DNA of 64,000 nt from Sphingomonas sp. AX6 (GTDB lineage Bacteria; Pseudomonadota; Alphaproteobacteria; Sphingomonadales; Sphingomonadaceae), in NCBI RefSeq assembly GCF_902506605.1, contig NZ_LR733979.1, positions 1,311,711-1,375,710 on the forward strand. The letters are read 5' to 3'. Shown here piece by piece: positions 63,884-64,000 of this stretch. The translations under genes and the position numbers were made by a program. Positions within the stretch are counted from its first letter, which is position 1; each line of letters opens with the position of its first letter. The notes beneath the pieces are model-generated. The model saw only the letters and a list, made by a program, of their open reading frames with translations, ran no database searches and was not told the DNA's origin.

Positions 63884-64000
63884 CCTCCCACCGGGGGAGG
63901 TGGCAGCGCGCAGCGCTGACGGAGGGGGCCCGCCGCGAGCGCTATCTTGCGTGGCACCCCCTCCGTCAGCCGCTTCGCGACTGCCACCTCCCCCGAGGGG
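63884..64000. repeat. Composite G-rich inverted repeat doublet at the window edge
   Basis: Left arm 63884-63928 and right arm 63957-64000 are inverted relatives sharing CGGGGGAGGTGGCAG and TGACGGAGGGGG, with a variable GCGC-type hairpin between those blocks. The layout (G-rich block, variable hairpin, G-rich block) parallels the repeats around the DUF559 gene, but only 28 bases lie between the arms and no gene is present. The element may continue past the edge. Confidence 0.85.

Overview
The window is a gene-dense, high-GC stretch of chromosome from an alphaproteobacterium, most likely a sphingomonad (Sphingomonas or close relative). Supporting signs: a cysteine-poor magnesium-type HemB, an otsB-GH15-otsA trehalose operon, a DUF2497/PopZ-like protein, TamA/TamB, glutathione-dependent formaldehyde oxidation, and many hairpin repeat doublets of the kinds common in sphingomonad genomes. 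The taxonomic call rests on protein and repeat style only. I see no prophage, insertion-sequence transposase, plasmid gene, CRISPR array or rRNA. Nearly everything is coding; no gene-free stretch exceeds 300 bases. The two longest gaps are about 250 bases: 36497-36745 holds tRNA-Cys, 62016-62262 holds a repeat doublet.

Layout. 1-2114: a minus-strand gene set (GntA/YqcI-YcgG-type N-hydroxylase, DUF1989 protein, start of a secreted esterase) opposite a divergent MarR regulator with a perfect operator-like palindrome. 2183-3582: Rap1a-like secreted protein and a YihY membrane protein. 3776-10224: tamA-tamB outer-membrane assembly pair, then a Baeyer-Villiger-type monooxygenase. 11999-15962: otsB-GH15-otsA. 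15982-18683: polysaccharide flippase and FemAB/CelD-like acyltransferase. 18835-26967: leucine/isovalerate degradation (isovaleryl-CoA dehydrogenase, AbgT transporter, both methylcrotonyl-CoA carboxylase subunits, MaoC hydratase, CitE-like lyase), with a DUF559 nuclease-like gene between inverted hairpin repeats inserted between the carboxylase subunits. 27053-32968: soluble CBS-chemoreceptor fusion, AI-2E-type exporter, beta-propeller amidohydrolase. 33163-36496: formaldehyde detoxification (frmA, VOC protein, purU, S-formylglutathione hydrolase). 36513-41274: tRNA-Cys, PCMT-like protein, TolC, PopZ-like protein and a LOV-domain hybrid histidine kinase. 41314-45256: valS, then trmD-rplS. 45350-50293: thioredoxin-reductase-like flavoprotein, tRNA-Arg, lipoprotein, MFS/spermidine-synthase fusion, hemB. 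50371-59774: lipid kinase, membrane-anchored methyltransferase, three peptidase-type enzymes (S33-like, S9/DPP4, M2), an atypical Nramp transporter and an alpha/beta hydrolase. 59962-63877: two Lys/Ala-rich histone-H1-like proteins either side of AMP nucleosidase, then peroxiredoxin and YqgE.

How the parts work together. Translational coupling (ATGA or TTGA overlaps) marks several operons: otsB/GH15/otsA, ivd/abgT/mccB, maoC/citE, purU/fghA, tamA/tamB. Candidate EcfG-type general-stress promoters (GGAAC, 16-base spacer, NGTT) precede the H1-like gene at 62628, otsB and the LOV kinase, suggesting a stress-regulon theme. The most unusual features are the DUF559 cassette, whose flanking repeats supply both its ribosome-binding site and its stop codon, and the MarR-controlled GntA-like/DUF1989 cluster.
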